Shown: positions 9,892 to 21,117 of the stretch, in pieces
Position numbering within the stretch: position 1 is the first letter of the stretch
Layout: every line of letters starts with the position of its first letter
NCBI GenBank assembly: GCA_903918755.1
Contig: CAIXFN010000104.1
Span: 1-64,000, forward strand
Source: an uncultured Pedosphaera sp.
Lineage (GTDB): Bacteria; Verrucomicrobiota; Verrucomicrobiia; Limisphaerales; Pedosphaeraceae
Direction: 5' to 3'
DNA: 64,000 bases
Made by a program: the position numbers and the translations under genes
Notes under the pieces: generated by a model
What the model was told of the DNA's origin: nothing
The model's input: the letters and a program-made list of their open reading frames with translations, nothing else
Databases searched by the model: none

Positions 9892-10368
9892 ATGAACCCG
9901 CCGCTCCAACTCCCCAACCACGAATTAACCCTCACGCGCCTCATCAAATCCACGCCCGCGAAAGTTTTCCGGGCCTGGACCGAACCGGCGCTGCTCAAGC
10001 GTTGGTTCGCGCCCCTGCCGTGGACCGTCGCGGCCGTGGAAACCGATGTTCGCCCCGGCGGCGCCCACTTGATCGTCCTGCGCAGTCCGGATGGCACCGA
10101 ATTCCCGAATCACGGCGTTTACCTCGAGGTCTCGCCCCCGGGGCGCCTCGTCTTCACGGATGCCTACCTCCGGGACTGGGAACCATCCGCAAAACCGTTC
10201 ATCACCGTCGTGCTGACCTTTGAGCCCGTGGATGACCAAACCACGCGCTACACCGCCCGGGTGCGGCATTGGACCGCGGCCGACCGCGAACATCATGAAA
10301 AAATGGGCTTTCATCAGGGTTGGGGTCGGTGCGCCGACCAACTCACCGCACTGGTCGAAAGCCTTTAA
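9892..10368 (+). CDS. SRPBCC/AHSA1-family protein
   Basis: 158 residues with the START/Bet v1-like fold of AHSA1-type proteins: the opening LTRLIKSTPAKVFRAWTEPALLKRWFAPLPW and the FTFEPVDDQTTRYTARVRHW strand pair are typical. These proteins bind small hydrophobic ligands; the ligand is unknown. It follows the esterase by 12 bases and precedes a VOC protein by 58. AHSA1 and VOC/PhnB proteins often occur side by side, so this pair is probably one unit. Confidence 0.78.
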   Translation: MNPPLQLPNHELTLTRLIKSTPAKVFRAWTEPALLKRWFAPLPWTVAAVETDVRPGGAHLIVLRSPDGTEFPNHGVYLEVSPPGRLVFTDAYLRDWEPSAKPFITVVLTFEPVDDQTTRYTARVRHWTAADREHHEKMGFHQGWGRCADQLTALVESL

Positions 10369-10426
10369 ATTCCCTTTGCCCGCTCCTGAACCTCAACCAT
10401 AACTATAACCATAACCAACGCCTGAT

Positions 10427-10867
10427 ATGCCCACAGCATCCGCCCCTCAACCCCCGTCGTTCGTCCAACCCTACCTGTTTTTCGGTGGCCGTTGCGACGA
10501 AGCCCTCGCCTTCTACCAAAGCGCCCTCGGCGCCCAGGTGGAGTTCCTCATGCGCTATAAGGAAAGCCCGGAACCCATTCCCCCCGACCGCCTCGCGCCC
10601 GGCTATGCGGAGAAAGTAATGCACTCGACTTTCCGCATCGGCCAGACCGCCCTCATGGCTTCGGACGGTTGTGGCGAAACCGCCAATTTTTCGGGCTTCA
10701 CCCTGTCGCTGACCGTGGCGACCCCGGAAGCGGCTGCCCAGGCCTTCAACGCCCTGGCGGACGGCGGACAGGTGAAGATGCCCCTCACCAAGACCTTTTG
10801 GTCCAAGTGCTTCGGGATGGTGGCCGACCGCTTCGGCGTCGATTGGATGATCAGTGTTCCCGCTTGA
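10427..10867 (+). CDS. VOC-superfamily (PhnB/glyoxalase-like) protein
   Basis: 146 residues with the two beta-alpha-beta-beta-beta modules of the vicinal oxygen chelate fold: VQPYLFFGGRCDEALAFYQ at the start and FWSKCFGMVADRFGVDWMI at the end, the PhnB (3-demethylubiquinone-methyltransferase-like) signature. The true reaction of this subfamily is mostly unknown. Seven bases separate its stop from the next gene. Confidence 0.78.
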   Translation: MPTASAPQPPSFVQPYLFFGGRCDEALAFYQSALGAQVEFLMRYKESPEPIPPDRLAPGYAEKVMHSTFRIGQTALMASDGCGETANFSGFTLSLTVATPEAAAQAFNALADGGQVKMPLTKTFWSKCFGMVADRFGVDWMISVPA

Positions 10868-10873
10868 GTTATC

Positions 10874-13534
10874 ATGGCCGCCCGCGATGAATTCCGAACC
10901 GGGAAACAGCGTCCGAACGAGGTGATTATCGAGTACCTGAACGGGCGGCAACCTGGCGGCAATCCGACACCCCGGTGGCGCCGCCTCACCGCTCTGGCTT
11001 TGGCGGCCCTGGCGCTGTTCCCGGAACCGGCTTCCCGGGCGGCGGAAAAACCCGCTCCCCGGATTGATTTCAATCGCGACATTCGGCCGATTCTCTCCGA
11101 CAACTGCTACGCCTGCCATGGGCCGGACAGCGCCAAGCGCAAGGCCGGCTTGCGCCTGGATCTAAAAGACGGGGCCTTGGCCAAACTCAAATCGGATGGG
11201 ATCGCCATTGTCCCAAGTCACCCCGAAAAGAGCTCCCTCATTGCGCGCATTACAGCCACCGATGAAACCGAGCGCATGCCCCCGGCAAAATCCGGCAAAC
11301 TACTGGCCCCCGGAGAAATCGCCAAGCTGCGCCAATGGATTTCCCAGGGCGCGGTCTGGCAGGATCACTGGGCATTCCTGAAACCAGTTCGGCCGACCCC
11401 TCCAGCTGTCCCGAACCGTCACTGGCCAAAAAATCCGATTGATTCCTTTATTGCGGCCCGTCAGGCGACCGCCGGACTGCACCCCAGCCGGGAAGCCGAT
11501 CCCGTCACCCTGCTCCGGCGCGTGACCTTCGACCTGACCGGCCTGCCGCCGACGCCCGCCGAGGTGGATGCCTTTCTCGCGGATCATCGCCCCGGCGCTT
11601 ACGAGCGGGTGGTGGACCGACTGCTGGCTTCCCCCCGTTTCGGGGAGCACGAGGCGCGTTACTGGCTGGATGTAGCGCGTTACGGCGACACCCACGGCCT
11701 GCACCTCGACAACGAGCGCTCCCTTTGGCCCTACCGGGATTGGGTGGTGCGCTCGTTCAATCGCAACTTGCCGTTCGACGAATTCACCATCGATCAACTG
11801 GCTGGCGATCTCCTCCCCTCCCCCACCCAGGATCAGCAAATCGCCACCGGCTTCAACCGCTGCAATGTCACCACCGGGGAGGGGGGCACCATCGATGACG
11901 AATATTATGTGCGTTACGCGGTCGATCGCACCGAAACCATGGCCGTCACCTGGCTGGGGCTGACCGTGGGCTGCGCCGTCTGCCACGACCACAAATTCGA
12001 TCCCATTTCCCAAAAGGAATTTTACCAGCTTTACGCCTTCTTCAATAACATCAGCGACCGGGCCATGGACGACAACGTCCTGCTCCCTCCCCCGAGCATC
12101 AAACTGCCCACCCCGGAACAACAATCGCGTCTCGCCGAACTGGAGCAAATCATCAATTCCGCCGAGCGCCGGTTTCGCGAAGCGCTCACGAACCACATCG
12201 CCGCCGCGGAGGGCCCGCTCCAAGCCTGGCAGGAACAGGAGTCCGCCAAGGAAAAACCGGACGGCCCAGACAATGTTCGCGCCGCCCTGAAAGAAAAGCC
12301 CGCCACTCGCAAGCCGGAACAGTCGCAGGCCATTCGCCAGTACTACCTCACCAACGTCTTCCCGCCGGCCCGGGAAATGTTTGCCACTTTGCAAAAAGAA
12401 ATCGCGGAGCGGCGCAAAGAACGCGATGAGTTGAATCAATCCCTGCCCGCCACCATGGTCGCCCAGGAATTGGCGCCGCCCCGCCCGGCCTTCGTGTTGA
12501 AACGCGGCCAATATGACCAGCGCGCGGACCCGGTTTCCCGGAACGTTCCCGCCATCTTGCCCCCGCTGCCGCCGCGCTCCGTGACCAACCGCCTGGACCT
12601 GGCACGCTGGCTCGTGAGTCCCGAGCATCCCTTGACCGCGCGCGTCACGGTCAACCGCTTCTGGCAGCAATTCTTCGGCACGGGAATCGTGAAGACGTCC
12701 GGCGATTTCGGCCGGCAGGGCGAATGGCCTTCCCACCCCGAATTGCTCGATTGGTTGGCCACGGAATTCCAAGCGAATCATTGGGACGTCAAAGCCCTGG
12801 TGCGCCTGATCGTCACGAGCGCGACCTACCGGCAGAGTTCCTCCGTCACGCCCGAATTGCTCGCCCGCGATCCCCAAAACCGGCTGCTGGCCCGTGGTCC
12901 GCGCTTCCGGTTGGAGGCCGAGGAAATCCGGGACAACGCGCTCTTTGTCAGCGGCTTGCTGGTCGAGACGATGGGCGGCCGCAGTGTCCGCCCCTACCAA
13001 CCCCCGGGCATCTGGGAAGCCGTGGCCTATACCACCAGCAACACCGCCAAATTCGCGGCCGATCATGGCGACTCCCTCTACCGCCGGAGCGTTTACACCT
13101 TCTGGAAACGCACGGCCGCCCCGCCCTTCCTCACCGTCTTCGACGCCCCCTCTCGGGAAAAATACTGCACCCGCCGCGAAACCACCGACACCCCGTTGCA
13201 GGCGCTGGTCACGATGAACGATCCCCAATACGTCGAAGCCGCCCGGCACCTGGGCGCACGGATGATGAACAGCCACCCGGACCAGGCCCGCCGTCTGGAC
13301 TTTGGCTTTCGGCTGGTGACGGCCCGCCATCCCACTTCGTATGAACGCGACGTCTTGAAAACCACGTTGGAGCGATATCTGCGGCAATACCGGCAGGATG
13401 CCGCAGCCGCGGGTAAGCTGCTCGCGGTGGGCGATTCCCCGAATGATCCCAAACTGAATCCATCGGAACTCGCCGCCTACACGATGGTCGGCAGCCTGCT
13501 GCTGAATCTCGATGAAGTGCTGAATAAAAATTAG
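10874..13534 (+). CDS. Planctomycete-type cytochrome c + DUF1549 + DUF1553 protein
   Basis: 886-residue exported protein. A hydrophobic signal segment lies at about 36-57, with an unusually long polar stretch before it, so an internal GTG near 10919 may be the true start. The PSCyt1 domain carries the heme c motif CYACH at 78-82. DUF1549 follows with [11 protein letters not shown] at 367-377 (a second CxxCH), then a coiled linker and DUF1553 ([21 protein letters not shown] onward). The family is abundant in PVC bacteria and is thought to act with DUF1501 proteins in extracytoplasmic degradation of complex sugars; the chemistry is not established. The DUF1501 partner starts 28 bases downstream. 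Confidence 0.88.
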   Translation: MAARDEFRTGKQRPNEVIIEYLNGRQPGGNPTPRWRRLTALALAALALFPEPASRAAEKPAPRIDFNRDIRPILSDNCYACHGPDSAKRKAGLRLDLKDGALAKLKSDGIAIVPSHPEKSSLIARITATDETERMPPAKSGKLLAPGEIAKLRQWISQGAVWQDHWAFLKPVRPTPPAVPNRHWPKNPIDSFIAARQATAGLHPSREADPVTLLRRVTFDLTGLPPTPAEVDAFLADHRPGAYERVVDRLLASPRFGEHEARYWLDVARYGDTHGLHLDNERSLWPYRDWVVRSFNRNLPFDEFTIDQLAGDLLPSPTQDQQIATGFNRCNVTTGEGGTIDDEYYVRYAVDRTETMAVTWLGLTVGCAVCHDHKFDPISQKEFYQLYAFFNNISDRAMDDNVLLPPPSIKLPTPEQQSRLAELEQIINSAERRFREALTNHIAAAEGPLQAWQEQESAKEKPDGPDNVRAALKEKPATRKPEQSQAIRQYYLTNVFPPAREMFATLQKEIAERRKERDELNQSLPATMVAQELAPPRPAFVLKRGQYDQRADPVSRNVPAILPPLPPRSVTNRLDLARWLVSPEHPLTARVTVNRFWQQFFGTGIVKTSGDFGRQGEWPSHPELLDWLATEFQANHWDVKALVRLIVTSATYRQSSSVTPELLARDPQNRLLARGPRFRLEAEEIRDNALFVSGLLVETMGGRSVRPYQPPGIWEAVAYTTSNTAKFAADHGDSLYRRSVYTFWKRTAAPPFLTVFDAPSREKYCTRRETTDTPLQALVTMNDPQYVEAARHLGARMMNSHPDQARRLDFGFRLVTARHPTSYERDVLKTTLERYLRQYRQDAAAAGKLLAVGDSPNDPKLNPSELAAYTMVGSLLLNLDEVLNKN

Positions 13535-13562
13535 CCCGGCCCTTCCTTTCTCTCTGCGCGCC

Positions 13563-15038
13563 ATGAACCCCCTCCACGAACGACTCGAACATCTCAGTCG
13601 CCGGCACTTCTTCAAAGCCGCCGGGATCGCCGCCGGCCGGATCGCCCTGGGCGGAATGCTGCTGCCCGAACTGGCCCGCGCCGCCGCGAACAAATCGCAC
13701 GCCCCGCATGCCCATCCCGCTCTGCCAGGACTACCTCATTTCGCGCCCAAGGCCAAGCGGTTGATTTACCTGTTCATGAACGGCGCGCCGTCGCAAATCG
13801 ACCTGTTGGATTATAAGCCTGGCCTGGGAAAAATCTACGACACCGACCTCCCCGAATCCGTCCGCAATGGCCAGCGGCTCACCACCATGACCAGCGGCCA
13901 GACTCGGTTTCCTATTGCGCCGTCCAAATACCGCTTCCAGCAATACGGCCAGTCCGGCATGTGGTTCAGCGAACTCTTGCCCCACACCGCCAAGCTGGCC
14001 GATGACATCGCCGTCGTCCGTTCGGTCCACACCGATGCCATCAACCATGATCCCGCGGTCACCTTCATCCAGACGGGCAATCAGATTCCAGGCAAACCCA
14101 GTCTCGGTTCCTGGCTCTCTTACGGTTTGGGCAGCGAATGCGATAATCTTCCCGCCTTCGTCGTCATGACCCCGCGCTGGTCCGCCAAACGCGATGCCCA
14201 GGCCCTCTACCAGCGCTTGTGGGAAGCCGGCTTCCTCCCCACCAAACACGCCGGAGTGGCGCTGCGGTCCAAAGGGGATTCGGTGCTCTACCTGAATGAT
14301 CCCCCCGGGGTGGACCCCGCCGGCCGCCGGAATCTGCTCGACGCCCTGGCGAAATTGAATCAGGCGGAATACCGGAAAATCGGCGACCCCGAAATTAATA
14401 CCCGGATCGCGCAATACGAGATGGCCTTCCGCATGCAGACTTCCGTCCCCGAGCTCACCAGCATTGCCGGGGAATCGGCCGCCACGCTGGCTCTTTACGG
14501 ACCGGAAGTCACCTCGCCCGGCACTTTCGCCCACAGCGCGTTGATGGCCCGCCGCCTGGCCGAGCGCGGCGTGCGCTGCATCGAAATCTTTCACCGCGAA
14601 TGGGACCACCATGGCGACCTCACCCGCGACCTGCCCTTGCAATGCCGCGATGTGGATCAAGCCTGCTTCGGCCTCATCACCGATCTCAAGCAACGCGGCA
14701 TGCTCGATGAAACCCTCGTGGTTTGGGGCGGGGAATTCGGTCGCACCGTTTACTGCCAGGGCAAGCTCGAGCGGGACAACTACGGCCGCGACCATCATCC
14801 CCGCTGCTTCACCATGTGGATGGCCGGTGGCGGCATCAAAGGCGGCATCGTCCACGGCGAAACCGACGATTTCAGCTACAACATCATCCGCGACCCCGTC
14901 CACATCCGCGACATCAACGCCACCATCCTCCACTGCCTCGGCATCAACCACCGCGCCCTCACCTATAAATTCCAGGGCCTCGACCAGCGCCTCACCGGCG
15001 TGGAAGAAGCCAATCCCGTCAAAGCCATTTTGGCATAA
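13563..15038 (+). CDS. Tat-exported DUF1501 protein (sulfatase-like fold)
   Basis: 491 residues. A twin-arginine signal ([14 protein letters not shown], about residues 12-25) marks Tat export of a folded protein. The body has the DUF1501 blocks [39 protein letters not shown], a D-x-HH-x-D segment in the second half (EWDHHGD), [10 protein letters not shown] and [17 protein letters not shown], which resemble an alkaline-phosphatase/sulfatase metal site. Paired with the cytochrome/DUF1549/1553 gene just upstream. Confidence 0.88.
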   Translation: MNPLHERLEHLSRRHFFKAAGIAAGRIALGGMLLPELARAAANKSHAPHAHPALPGLPHFAPKAKRLIYLFMNGAPSQIDLLDYKPGLGKIYDTDLPESVRNGQRLTTMTSGQTRFPIAPSKYRFQQYGQSGMWFSELLPHTAKLADDIAVVRSVHTDAINHDPAVTFIQTGNQIPGKPSLGSWLSYGLGSECDNLPAFVVMTPRWSAKRDAQALYQRLWEAGFLPTKHAGVALRSKGDSVLYLNDPPGVDPAGRRNLLDALAKLNQAEYRKIGDPEINTRIAQYEMAFRMQTSVPELTSIAGESAATLALYGPEVTSPGTFAHSALMARRLAERGVRCIEIFHREWDHHGDLTRDLPLQCRDVDQACFGLITDLKQRGMLDETLVVWGGEFGRTVYCQGKLERDNYGRDHHPRCFTMWMAGGGIKGGIVHGETDDFSYNIIRDPVHIRDINATILHCLGINHRALTYKFQGLDQRLTGVEEANPVKAILA

Positions 15039-15340
15039 CCACCGCGGCCGAACCCTCCGAGCCATCCCAATTGGATGCCAGCAATTTGGCCGGGGATTGA
15101 GCGAGGCAGGACCGATATCTCCGGTATCAGATCATAGCAAGCCTGGAGGGCCGTCGGGCCAAGTCTCTCCCTGTCCGCGCTGCCCAAGCATTGCTTCCTT
15201 CCCTCCCCCAATCCATTCCCAATCCTGTCAAAAATCCCATCCCGAATCTCCACGCCCGCCGCCCTGAATACCGCCGCTCAGCGCAAAGTCTGATTGTTTT
15301 GAGCGGTCAACTTTGGTAGGTTGTCGCGAACAACGCCCCA
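15039..15340. other. Intergenic spacer with start-proximal hairpin
   Basis: No gene seen. A 5-bp inverted repeat GTTGT-CGCGA-ACAAC (15320-15334) ends 6 bases before the ATG of the next gene and could fold over the ribosome binding region. A promoter could not be placed with confidence. Confidence 0.35.
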
Positions 15341-18286
15341 ATGATCATGGAAACAATGCTGCCAGACTTTAATGCTTTGCCGCTGGTCCGGACATCGGGC
15401 AAAACCAGCCAGCCGAAGGCCGCCCGGTTCCGCACGTCCCCGGCCATTTGGCTGGGCTTCCTGGTCGCGGCCACCCTCAGCCTTGGCGCCAAAGCAACGC
15501 TTGCCGGCGATCCACCTCCGGCACCTGCAGTGGCCGCCACCAATCATTGGGCGTTCATCGCCCCGGTGAAGCCGGCGCCAGCCGCGGTCAAGCACGCCAA
15601 TTGGGTCCGCAATCCGGTGGACACCTTCGTGATGGCTCGCCTGGAAGCGGAAAATCTCGCGCCCTCGCCCGAAACCGACCGCCTCACGCTCCTGCGCCGC
15701 TTGTCCCTCGACTTGATCGGCTTGCCGCCCACTCTCCCGGAAATTGATGCCTTCCTGCTCGACAACTCTCCGGGCGCCTATGAACGGCAGGTGGACCGAC
15801 TCCTGGCCTCTCCGCACTATGGCGAGCGCTGGGGCCGCCTCTGGCTCGACGCCGCCCGCTATGCCGATTCGGATGGATTTGAAAAGGACAAGCCGCGGTT
15901 TATCTGGAATTACCGTGACTGGGTCATCGGCGCCTTCAATCGGGATCTGCCCTACGACCAGTTCATCATCGAACAACTCGCCGGCGATTTGCTCCCGCAC
16001 CCCACCCAGGACCAGATCGTGGCCACCGGGTTTCTCCGCAATTCCATGATCAACGAGGAGGGAGGCATCGATCCCGAGCAGTTCCGCATGGATGCCATGT
16101 TCGATCGCATGGATGCGATCGGCAAGAGCGTGCTCGGGCTCACCATCCAGTGCGCGCAGTGCCACAATCACAAATTTGATCCGCTCACCCAGCAGGACTA
16201 TTACCAGTTGTTCGCCTACCTCAACAACGATCACGAATCTTCGGATGTGGTTTACAGCGTGGACGAGCAACGCCAGCGCGGGGATTTGCTCCGCCAGATG
16301 CGCGATCTGGAGGAAACCCTGCGCCATACCACCCCGGATTGGGAACAGCGGATGGCCGCCTGGGAGGATTCCGTGCGGAATGATCAACCCGAATGGGTGC
16401 CGGTCGAATGCCACAATGCCGCCAGCGACAACGGCGAGCGCTTCTATAATTACCCGGACGGCTCGATGCGCGCAGCCGGCTACGCGCCCACGCAATGGAC
16501 GGGAATTTTCCGGGGCACGAACAACCTGCCCTCCATTGGCGCCTTCCGACTGGAGCAACTGACCGATCCCGAACTCCCCTGCAACGGTCCGGGACGTTCG
16601 ATCAAAGGCATGGCGGCCCTGAGTGAATTCAACGTCGAAGCGGTGGATGCGACGCAACCCACCAACAAGGTGAACGTGAAATTCGTCCGCGCCACCGCTG
16701 ATTTTGCCAACGCCGAAAAAGATCTGGAACCTGAATTCGACAATCGCTCTGGCAAGAAGCGGGTTTACGGTCCGGTCCAATATGCGATCGATGGGAAACC
16801 CGATACCGCCTGGGGGATCGATGCCGGCCCCGGCCGCCGTAATCAGCCGCGGAAAGCCGTATTCATTCCGGAGCAACCGGTGGCTTTTCCGCACGGCGCC
16901 ATCCTCACCTTCCGCCTCTCCCAAAATCACGGTGGTTGGAACTCGGACGATAATCAGAATCATAATCTGGGCCGCTACCGCCTCAGTGTCACGGGCGCCA
17001 CCAATGCCGTGGCCGATCCCCTGCCCGCCGGCGTCCGCGAAATCTTCCAAATTGCGCGCGAGCGCCGCACTCCGGCCCAGGTGGCCACCGTCTTCAGTTA
17101 CTGGCGCACGACGCTCCCCGAATTCACCAACACCAACGCCAAAATCGAAGCCCTATGGAAGCAGTGGCCCGAGGGCGCCCCTTCCTTGCGTCTGATCGCC
17201 CGGCGGAATGCCGGCCCCGGCGACGAAAAGCGCGCCACCCATATGCTCACCCGCGGCGACTGGCTGAAACCCGCCGCCGAGGTTCAACCCGCGGTACCCG
17301 CGTTTCTCCATCCCCTGCCTCCGGACGCTGACAACAGCCGTTTGACCCTCGCGCGTTGGCTGGTGGATCGTCGCTCCCCCACCACGGCCCGCGTCTTTGT
17401 CAACCGCCTGTGGCAAACCTGCTTTGGCACGGGTTTGATTGAGACCCCGGAAGATTTCGGCACCCGGGCCGGTTTGGCATCCCACCCGGAATTGCTTGAC
17501 TGGCTGGCCTGCGAATTCATGGACCGCGGCTGGAGCATCAAGGCCATGCAACGCCTGATCGTCACTTCCGCCACCTACCGCCAATCGTCCAAGGTGACGC
17601 CGGAACTTTACGAACGCGATCAATACAATCGCTTCCTCGCCCGCGGCCCCCGCTTCCGCGTGGAGGCGGAAATCGTCCGCGACATCGCCCTCGGCGCCTC
17701 CGGCCTGCTCAACGAAAAACTCGGCGGTCCCAGCGTCATGCCGCCGGCCCCCGCCTTCCTGTTCCAACCGCCGGCCAGTTATGGCCCCAAAGTCTGGCAG
17801 GAGGACACCGGCCCGGATCGCTACCGCCGGGCGGTTTACACCTTCCGCTTCCGCTCGGTCCCTTACCCGATGCTCCAGATCTTTGACGCGCCCAATGGGG
17901 ATTTTTCCTGCGTCCGCCGCCAGCGCTCCAACACCCCGTTGCAAGCCCTGGCCTCGCTGAACGAACCGGTGTTCCTGGAATGCGCCCAGGCCCTCGCCGC
18001 CCAGGCCCTGCGCCAGCCCGGGGATGACGCGGCGCGCATCGCCTTCGCCTTTCGCCGCTGCACCGCCCGCCCACCCACCGCCACCGAGTTGGCGGAGTTG
18101 CAAGGTCTGCTCGCCCGGGAGAAATCCCACCTCGGGGAAGGCTGGGTGGATGTGTCCCTGCTGGCCACGGGCAAATCCGGCCCGATTAAAAACCTCCCCC
18201 CCGGCGTCAACCCCACGCAATTGGCCGCCTATACCGTGGTGGCGCGCGTGCTGCTGAATCTGGACGAAACGATCACCAAGGAATGA
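15341..18286 (+). CDS. DUF1549/DUF1553 exported protein without the N-terminal cytochrome domain
   Basis: 981 residues. Signal-like hydrophobic segment at about 30-55 ([20 protein letters not shown]). DUF1549 starts almost at once ([13 protein letters not shown]...[14 protein letters not shown]), so the PSCyt1 heme domain of its paralogue at 10874 is absent; only the internal [11 protein letters not shown] (271-281) remains. An extra beta-rich insert of about 200 residues (about 350-560, including [21 protein letters not shown], a carbohydrate-binding/discoidin-like look) separates DUF1549 from DUF1553. Alternative ATGs lie at 15347 and 15356. A DUF1501 partner follows after 10 bases. Confidence 0.85.
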   Translation: MIMETMLPDFNALPLVRTSGKTSQPKAARFRTSPAIWLGFLVAATLSLGAKATLAGDPPPAPAVAATNHWAFIAPVKPAPAAVKHANWVRNPVDTFVMARLEAENLAPSPETDRLTLLRRLSLDLIGLPPTLPEIDAFLLDNSPGAYERQVDRLLASPHYGERWGRLWLDAARYADSDGFEKDKPRFIWNYRDWVIGAFNRDLPYDQFIIEQLAGDLLPHPTQDQIVATGFLRNSMINEEGGIDPEQFRMDAMFDRMDAIGKSVLGLTIQCAQCHNHKFDPLTQQDYYQLFAYLNNDHESSDVVYSVDEQRQRGDLLRQMRDLEETLRHTTPDWEQRMAAWEDSVRNDQPEWVPVECHNAASDNGERFYNYPDGSMRAAGYAPTQWTGIFRGTNNLPSIGAFRLEQLTDPELPCNGPGRSIKGMAALSEFNVEAVDATQPTNKVNVKFVRATADFANAEKDLEPEFDNRSGKKRVYGPVQYAIDGKPDTAWGIDAGPGRRNQPRKAVFIPEQPVAFPHGAILTFRLSQNHGGWNSDDNQNHNLGRYRLSVTGATNAVADPLPAGVREIFQIARERRTPAQVATVFSYWRTTLPEFTNTNAKIEALWKQWPEGAPSLRLIARRNAGPGDEKRATHMLTRGDWLKPAAEVQPAVPAFLHPLPPDADNSRLTLARWLVDRRSPTTARVFVNRLWQTCFGTGLIETPEDFGTRAGLASHPELLDWLACEFMDRGWSIKAMQRLIVTSATYRQSSKVTPELYERDQYNRFLARGPRFRVEAEIVRDIALGASGLLNEKLGGPSVMPPAPAFLFQPPASYGPKVWQEDTGPDRYRRAVYTFRFRSVPYPMLQIFDAPNGDFSCVRRQRSNTPLQALASLNEPVFLECAQALAAQALRQPGDDAARIAFAFRRCTARPPTATELAELQGLLAREKSHLGEGWVDVSLLATGKSGPIKNLPPGVNPTQLAAYTVVARVLLNLDETITKE

Positions 18287-18296
18287 CCACCCGCCT

Positions 18297-19736
18297 ATGA
18301 AGCAATCCCCCGAATCACGCGCTGAATTTGCCAAGTATGTGAGCCGCCGCTGGTTCCTCAAGGAATGCGGGGTCGGCCTGGGCACCATCGCCCTCCATTC
18401 CCTGCTCGGCGAAACCGCGCGCGCCGCCGCCCCCGGACCGGACTTGCGCAATCCGCTGGCCGCGAAAGCGCCCCATTTTCCCGCCCGCGCCAAAAACGTC
18501 ATTTACTTGTTCATGGCGGGCGCCCCCAGCCATCTGGAACTGTTTGATTACAAACCGCAACTCGCGAAATTCAGCGGCACCCTGCCCCCGGCTGAATTGT
18601 TGCAGGGTTACCGCGCCGCCTTCATCACCCCTGACGCCACCCTGCTCGGGCCCCGCTTCAAATTCGCCCGCCACGGTCAGTCGGGCGCCGAATTGTCCGA
18701 ACTCCTGCCGCATCTGGCCGAAGTGGCCGATGACATCGCGATCGTCAAATCCATGGCCACGGACGCCTTCAATCACGCGCCCGCCCAGATCCTGATGCAC
18801 ACCGGCTCCCAGCAGTTCGGTCGCCCCAGTGTCGGCGCCTGGAGCCTGTATGGCCTCGGGAGTGAGTCGCGCAATCTGCCTGGGTTTGTGGTGTTCAGTT
18901 CGGGCAGCAAGGGCCCCAGCGGCGGCGCCTCGAATTGGGGCTCCGGTTTCCTGCCCACGGTTTACAACGGCTGCATGTTCCGCAGCCAGGGCGATCCGAT
19001 TCTCTACCTGTCCAACCCGGAGGGCGTGGACGACCGGATCCAAAGCGACACGTTTGAATCCATCCGCCGGCTCAACGAGCAGCACCTCGGCGCGGTTGGC
19101 GACCCCGAAATCGCCACCCGCCTGAACTCCTTCGAAATGGCCGCCCGGATGCAAAGCAGCGCGCCGGACCTCATGGACATTTCCTCGGAACCCAAACACA
19201 TCCTGGAAATGTATGGCGTGGAACCGGGCAAACCTTCCTTCGCCCTCAACTGCCTCCTGGCCCGCCGCCTGATCGAGCGCGGCGTCCGCTTCGTGGAGTT
19301 GTTTCACGAATCGTGGGATCAGCACGGCAATCTGAAGGCGGACTTGCGGAAGAACTGCAAGAATTGCGACCAGGCCTCCGCCGCCCTCGTGAAAGACTTG
19401 AAGCAACGCGGCCTCCTCGATGACACCCTGGTCATCTGGGGCGGCGAATTTGGCCGCACGCCCATGATGCAGCATGGTGACGACGGCCGGGATCATCATC
19501 CCAACTGCTTCAGCATCTGGATGGCCGGAGGCGGCGTGAAACCGGGCCTGACCCTCGGCGAGTCCGACGATTTCGGCTTCAATACCACCAAGGACCGCGT
19601 CCATGTCCACGACTTGAACGCCACCATCCTCCACCTGCTCGGTTTCGACCACACCAAGCTGACATACCGCTTCCAGGGCCGCGACTTCCGCCTCACCGAC
19701 GTCCACGGGGAAGTGGTGACAAAGTTGCTGGCATGA
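18297..19736 (+). CDS. Tat-exported DUF1501 protein, second copy
   Basis: 479 residues. Tat signal [14 protein letters not shown] at about 17-30. Shares every DUF1501 block with the gene at 13563: [62 protein letters not shown] and [17 protein letters not shown]. Follows its DUF1549/1553 partner by 10 bases. The two pairs look like an ancient tandem duplication; the divergence is large enough that they probably act on different substrates. Confidence 0.88.
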   Translation: MKQSPESRAEFAKYVSRRWFLKECGVGLGTIALHSLLGETARAAAPGPDLRNPLAAKAPHFPARAKNVIYLFMAGAPSHLELFDYKPQLAKFSGTLPPAELLQGYRAAFITPDATLLGPRFKFARHGQSGAELSELLPHLAEVADDIAIVKSMATDAFNHAPAQILMHTGSQQFGRPSVGAWSLYGLGSESRNLPGFVVFSSGSKGPSGGASNWGSGFLPTVYNGCMFRSQGDPILYLSNPEGVDDRIQSDTFESIRRLNEQHLGAVGDPEIATRLNSFEMAARMQSSAPDLMDISSEPKHILEMYGVEPGKPSFALNCLLARRLIERGVRFVELFHESWDQHGNLKADLRKNCKNCDQASAALVKDLKQRGLLDDTLVIWGGEFGRTPMMQHGDDGRDHHPNCFSIWMAGGGVKPGLTLGESDDFGFNTTKDRVHVHDLNATILHLLGFDHTKLTYRFQGRDFRLTDVHGEVVTKLLA

Positions 19737-19777
19737 TCGCGGGCGCCCACCCGCCCCAAAAAACGACGAACCGCGGC

Positions 19778-19806
19778 CCCGTTCATTCGCCAGGCAAATG
19801 AGCGGG
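19778..19806. terminator. Hairpin between convergent genes
   Basis: CCCGTTCATT (19778-19787) and AATGAGCGGG (19797-19806) pair over 10 bases with one G-T wobble, flanked by a direct repeat of GAACCGCGG. There is no T-run on either strand. It lies between the stop at 19736 and the minus-strand stop at 19837, a natural place for a bidirectional terminator. Confidence 0.4.
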
Positions 19807-19836
19807 AACCGCGGTCCGGTTTGAGCTTACTTCGGC

Positions 19837-21108
19837 TTAGAATTTATTCTGCCGGTAGGCGCCCATCTCCGGCGCCTCGGGATTCACTTCGGGACCGAAA
19901 TACCGCAAGACGACCAGCGGTTCCACCGGGGAAGTGTTCTCAAATACCACGCCGGCTTTCGCGGCGGATTCGGTGCAGAACACTTCGTCTTCGGTCAACT
20001 CGTGGAAGCGGATCAATTTCGGGCAGTCGAGATTCAGTTTGTTCATCTTGCCCTTGCCCTGGACGGTGATCAGGCTGTACGCGCCATTGTCTTTGATGGT
20101 GCACTTCGCGCCCGGATTGATCGTCAATTCCTTCGCGGTGAACAATTGTTCGCCCCGCACCTTGCCGTAAACAATCCAGCGGTCCACGTATCCTTCGCTG
20201 CGCGTGTCGGCCACCGGCACGGGCTCGAGATAATGGCTGTCCTTGAAATTGGGATTCACGTTCGCTTCCCAATCCAATTGGTCCACGATGAAATCCAGGT
20301 CGTGATGCTTTTCCTTGGGCATGTCCTTCACCAACAGCGCCCAGGGAACTTCGCGACCTTCCACCAGCGATTGATACATGCCAAAAACGTCGGAACCCCA
20401 TTGCGGTTCATACGTGCAAAGCGAACCAGGCGCGTGCAGAATGCTGGGACCGATCAGCCAGCCGGAGCCGGGTTTGAGCCGGTAGGCCCGCGAAAGATCC
20501 AGGATGCCGTTGTCACCCTTGTTCCAGTTTTCCAGGCACTTGCGCACCTGCGCCTTGGTCGTTCCGGGTTCCAGGCCCATGAAGGTGTAGGGGAAATTAT
20601 TTCCCACGTTGTTGTGTTGCGGCGGGAAATAGTAGGATTCCGGCTTGCCTTCCTGGCCCACCAACCGGGCCTGCTCCCGCGATTGGTGCATGTGATGGGG
20701 AATGGGCCCCATGTTGTCAAAAAACTTCGAATACACCGGCCAGCGCTGGTATTTGTCCCAAATCGCCTTGCCGATGATCGTGGCGCCACACTCGGCCACC
20801 GCGGACTCCAGGGTGAACCGCGCGTCGCCGGCGACCACATAGCTCAGTCCTTCGTCCGGCGTGCGGTTGTCGTTGGCGGCCGGGGTCGTGGACCCGAACC
20901 AGCGCTCGTCAATGCCGCCGCGGTTCAGGCCGAAAGCGTAGAGATCATCCGGATGCAACTTCAGGCGTTTGCCCGGTTGCAGGAAGGAACGCGGAACCCA
21001 GCACGGCGCCAGCCGCAGCAGGCCGCCGTTGTCCGCCAGCAGGCCTTCGACGAGGCCGCCCACATTCTTGGTTATGGTCTTGAGATCAATGACTGATTTG
21101 GTGCTCAT
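19837..21108 (-). CDS. Phosphomannose-isomerase-like cupin protein
   Basis: 423 residues, no signal peptide. Contains a type I mannose-6-phosphate-isomerase-like core: the metal-site region GPIPHHMHQSREQARL, the lid motif FPYTFMGLEPGTTKAQVRKCLENW, and a C-terminal cupin strand set (LTINPGAKCTIKDNGAYSLITVQGKG). The enzyme would interconvert ketose and aldose phosphates, or a related sugar, in the cytosol. Its start is 9 bases after the stop of the cytochrome sugar dehydrogenase, so the two are likely one operon linking periplasmic sugar oxidation with cytosolic processing; that link is inference. Confidence 0.68.
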   Translation of the reverse strand: MSTKSVIDLKTITKNVGGLVEGLLADNGGLLRLAPCWVPRSFLQPGKRLKLHPDDLYAFGLNRGGIDERWFGSTTPAANDNRTPDEGLSYVVAGDARFTLESAVAECGATIIGKAIWDKYQRWPVYSKFFDNMGPIPHHMHQSREQARLVGQEGKPESYYFPPQHNNVGNNFPYTFMGLEPGTTKAQVRKCLENWNKGDNGILDLSRAYRLKPGSGWLIGPSILHAPGSLCTYEPQWGSDVFGMYQSLVEGREVPWALLVKDMPKEKHHDLDFIVDQLDWEANVNPNFKDSHYLEPVPVADTRSEGYVDRWIVYGKVRGEQLFTAKELTINPGAKCTIKDNGAYSLITVQGKGKMNKLNLDCPKLIRFHELTEDEVFCTESAAKAGVVFENTSPVEPLVVLRYFGPEVNPEAPEMGAYRQNKF

Positions 21109-21117
21109 GATTGAATA

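Noticed and set aside
11300-13693. Long minus-strand open frame opposite the DUF1549/1553 gene
   Set aside because: It is antisense to a clear family protein, has no recognisable domain and reflects GC-rich codon bias. The same holds for 13731-15065, 15278-17050, 18315-19706, 22132-24231 and 42675-43919.
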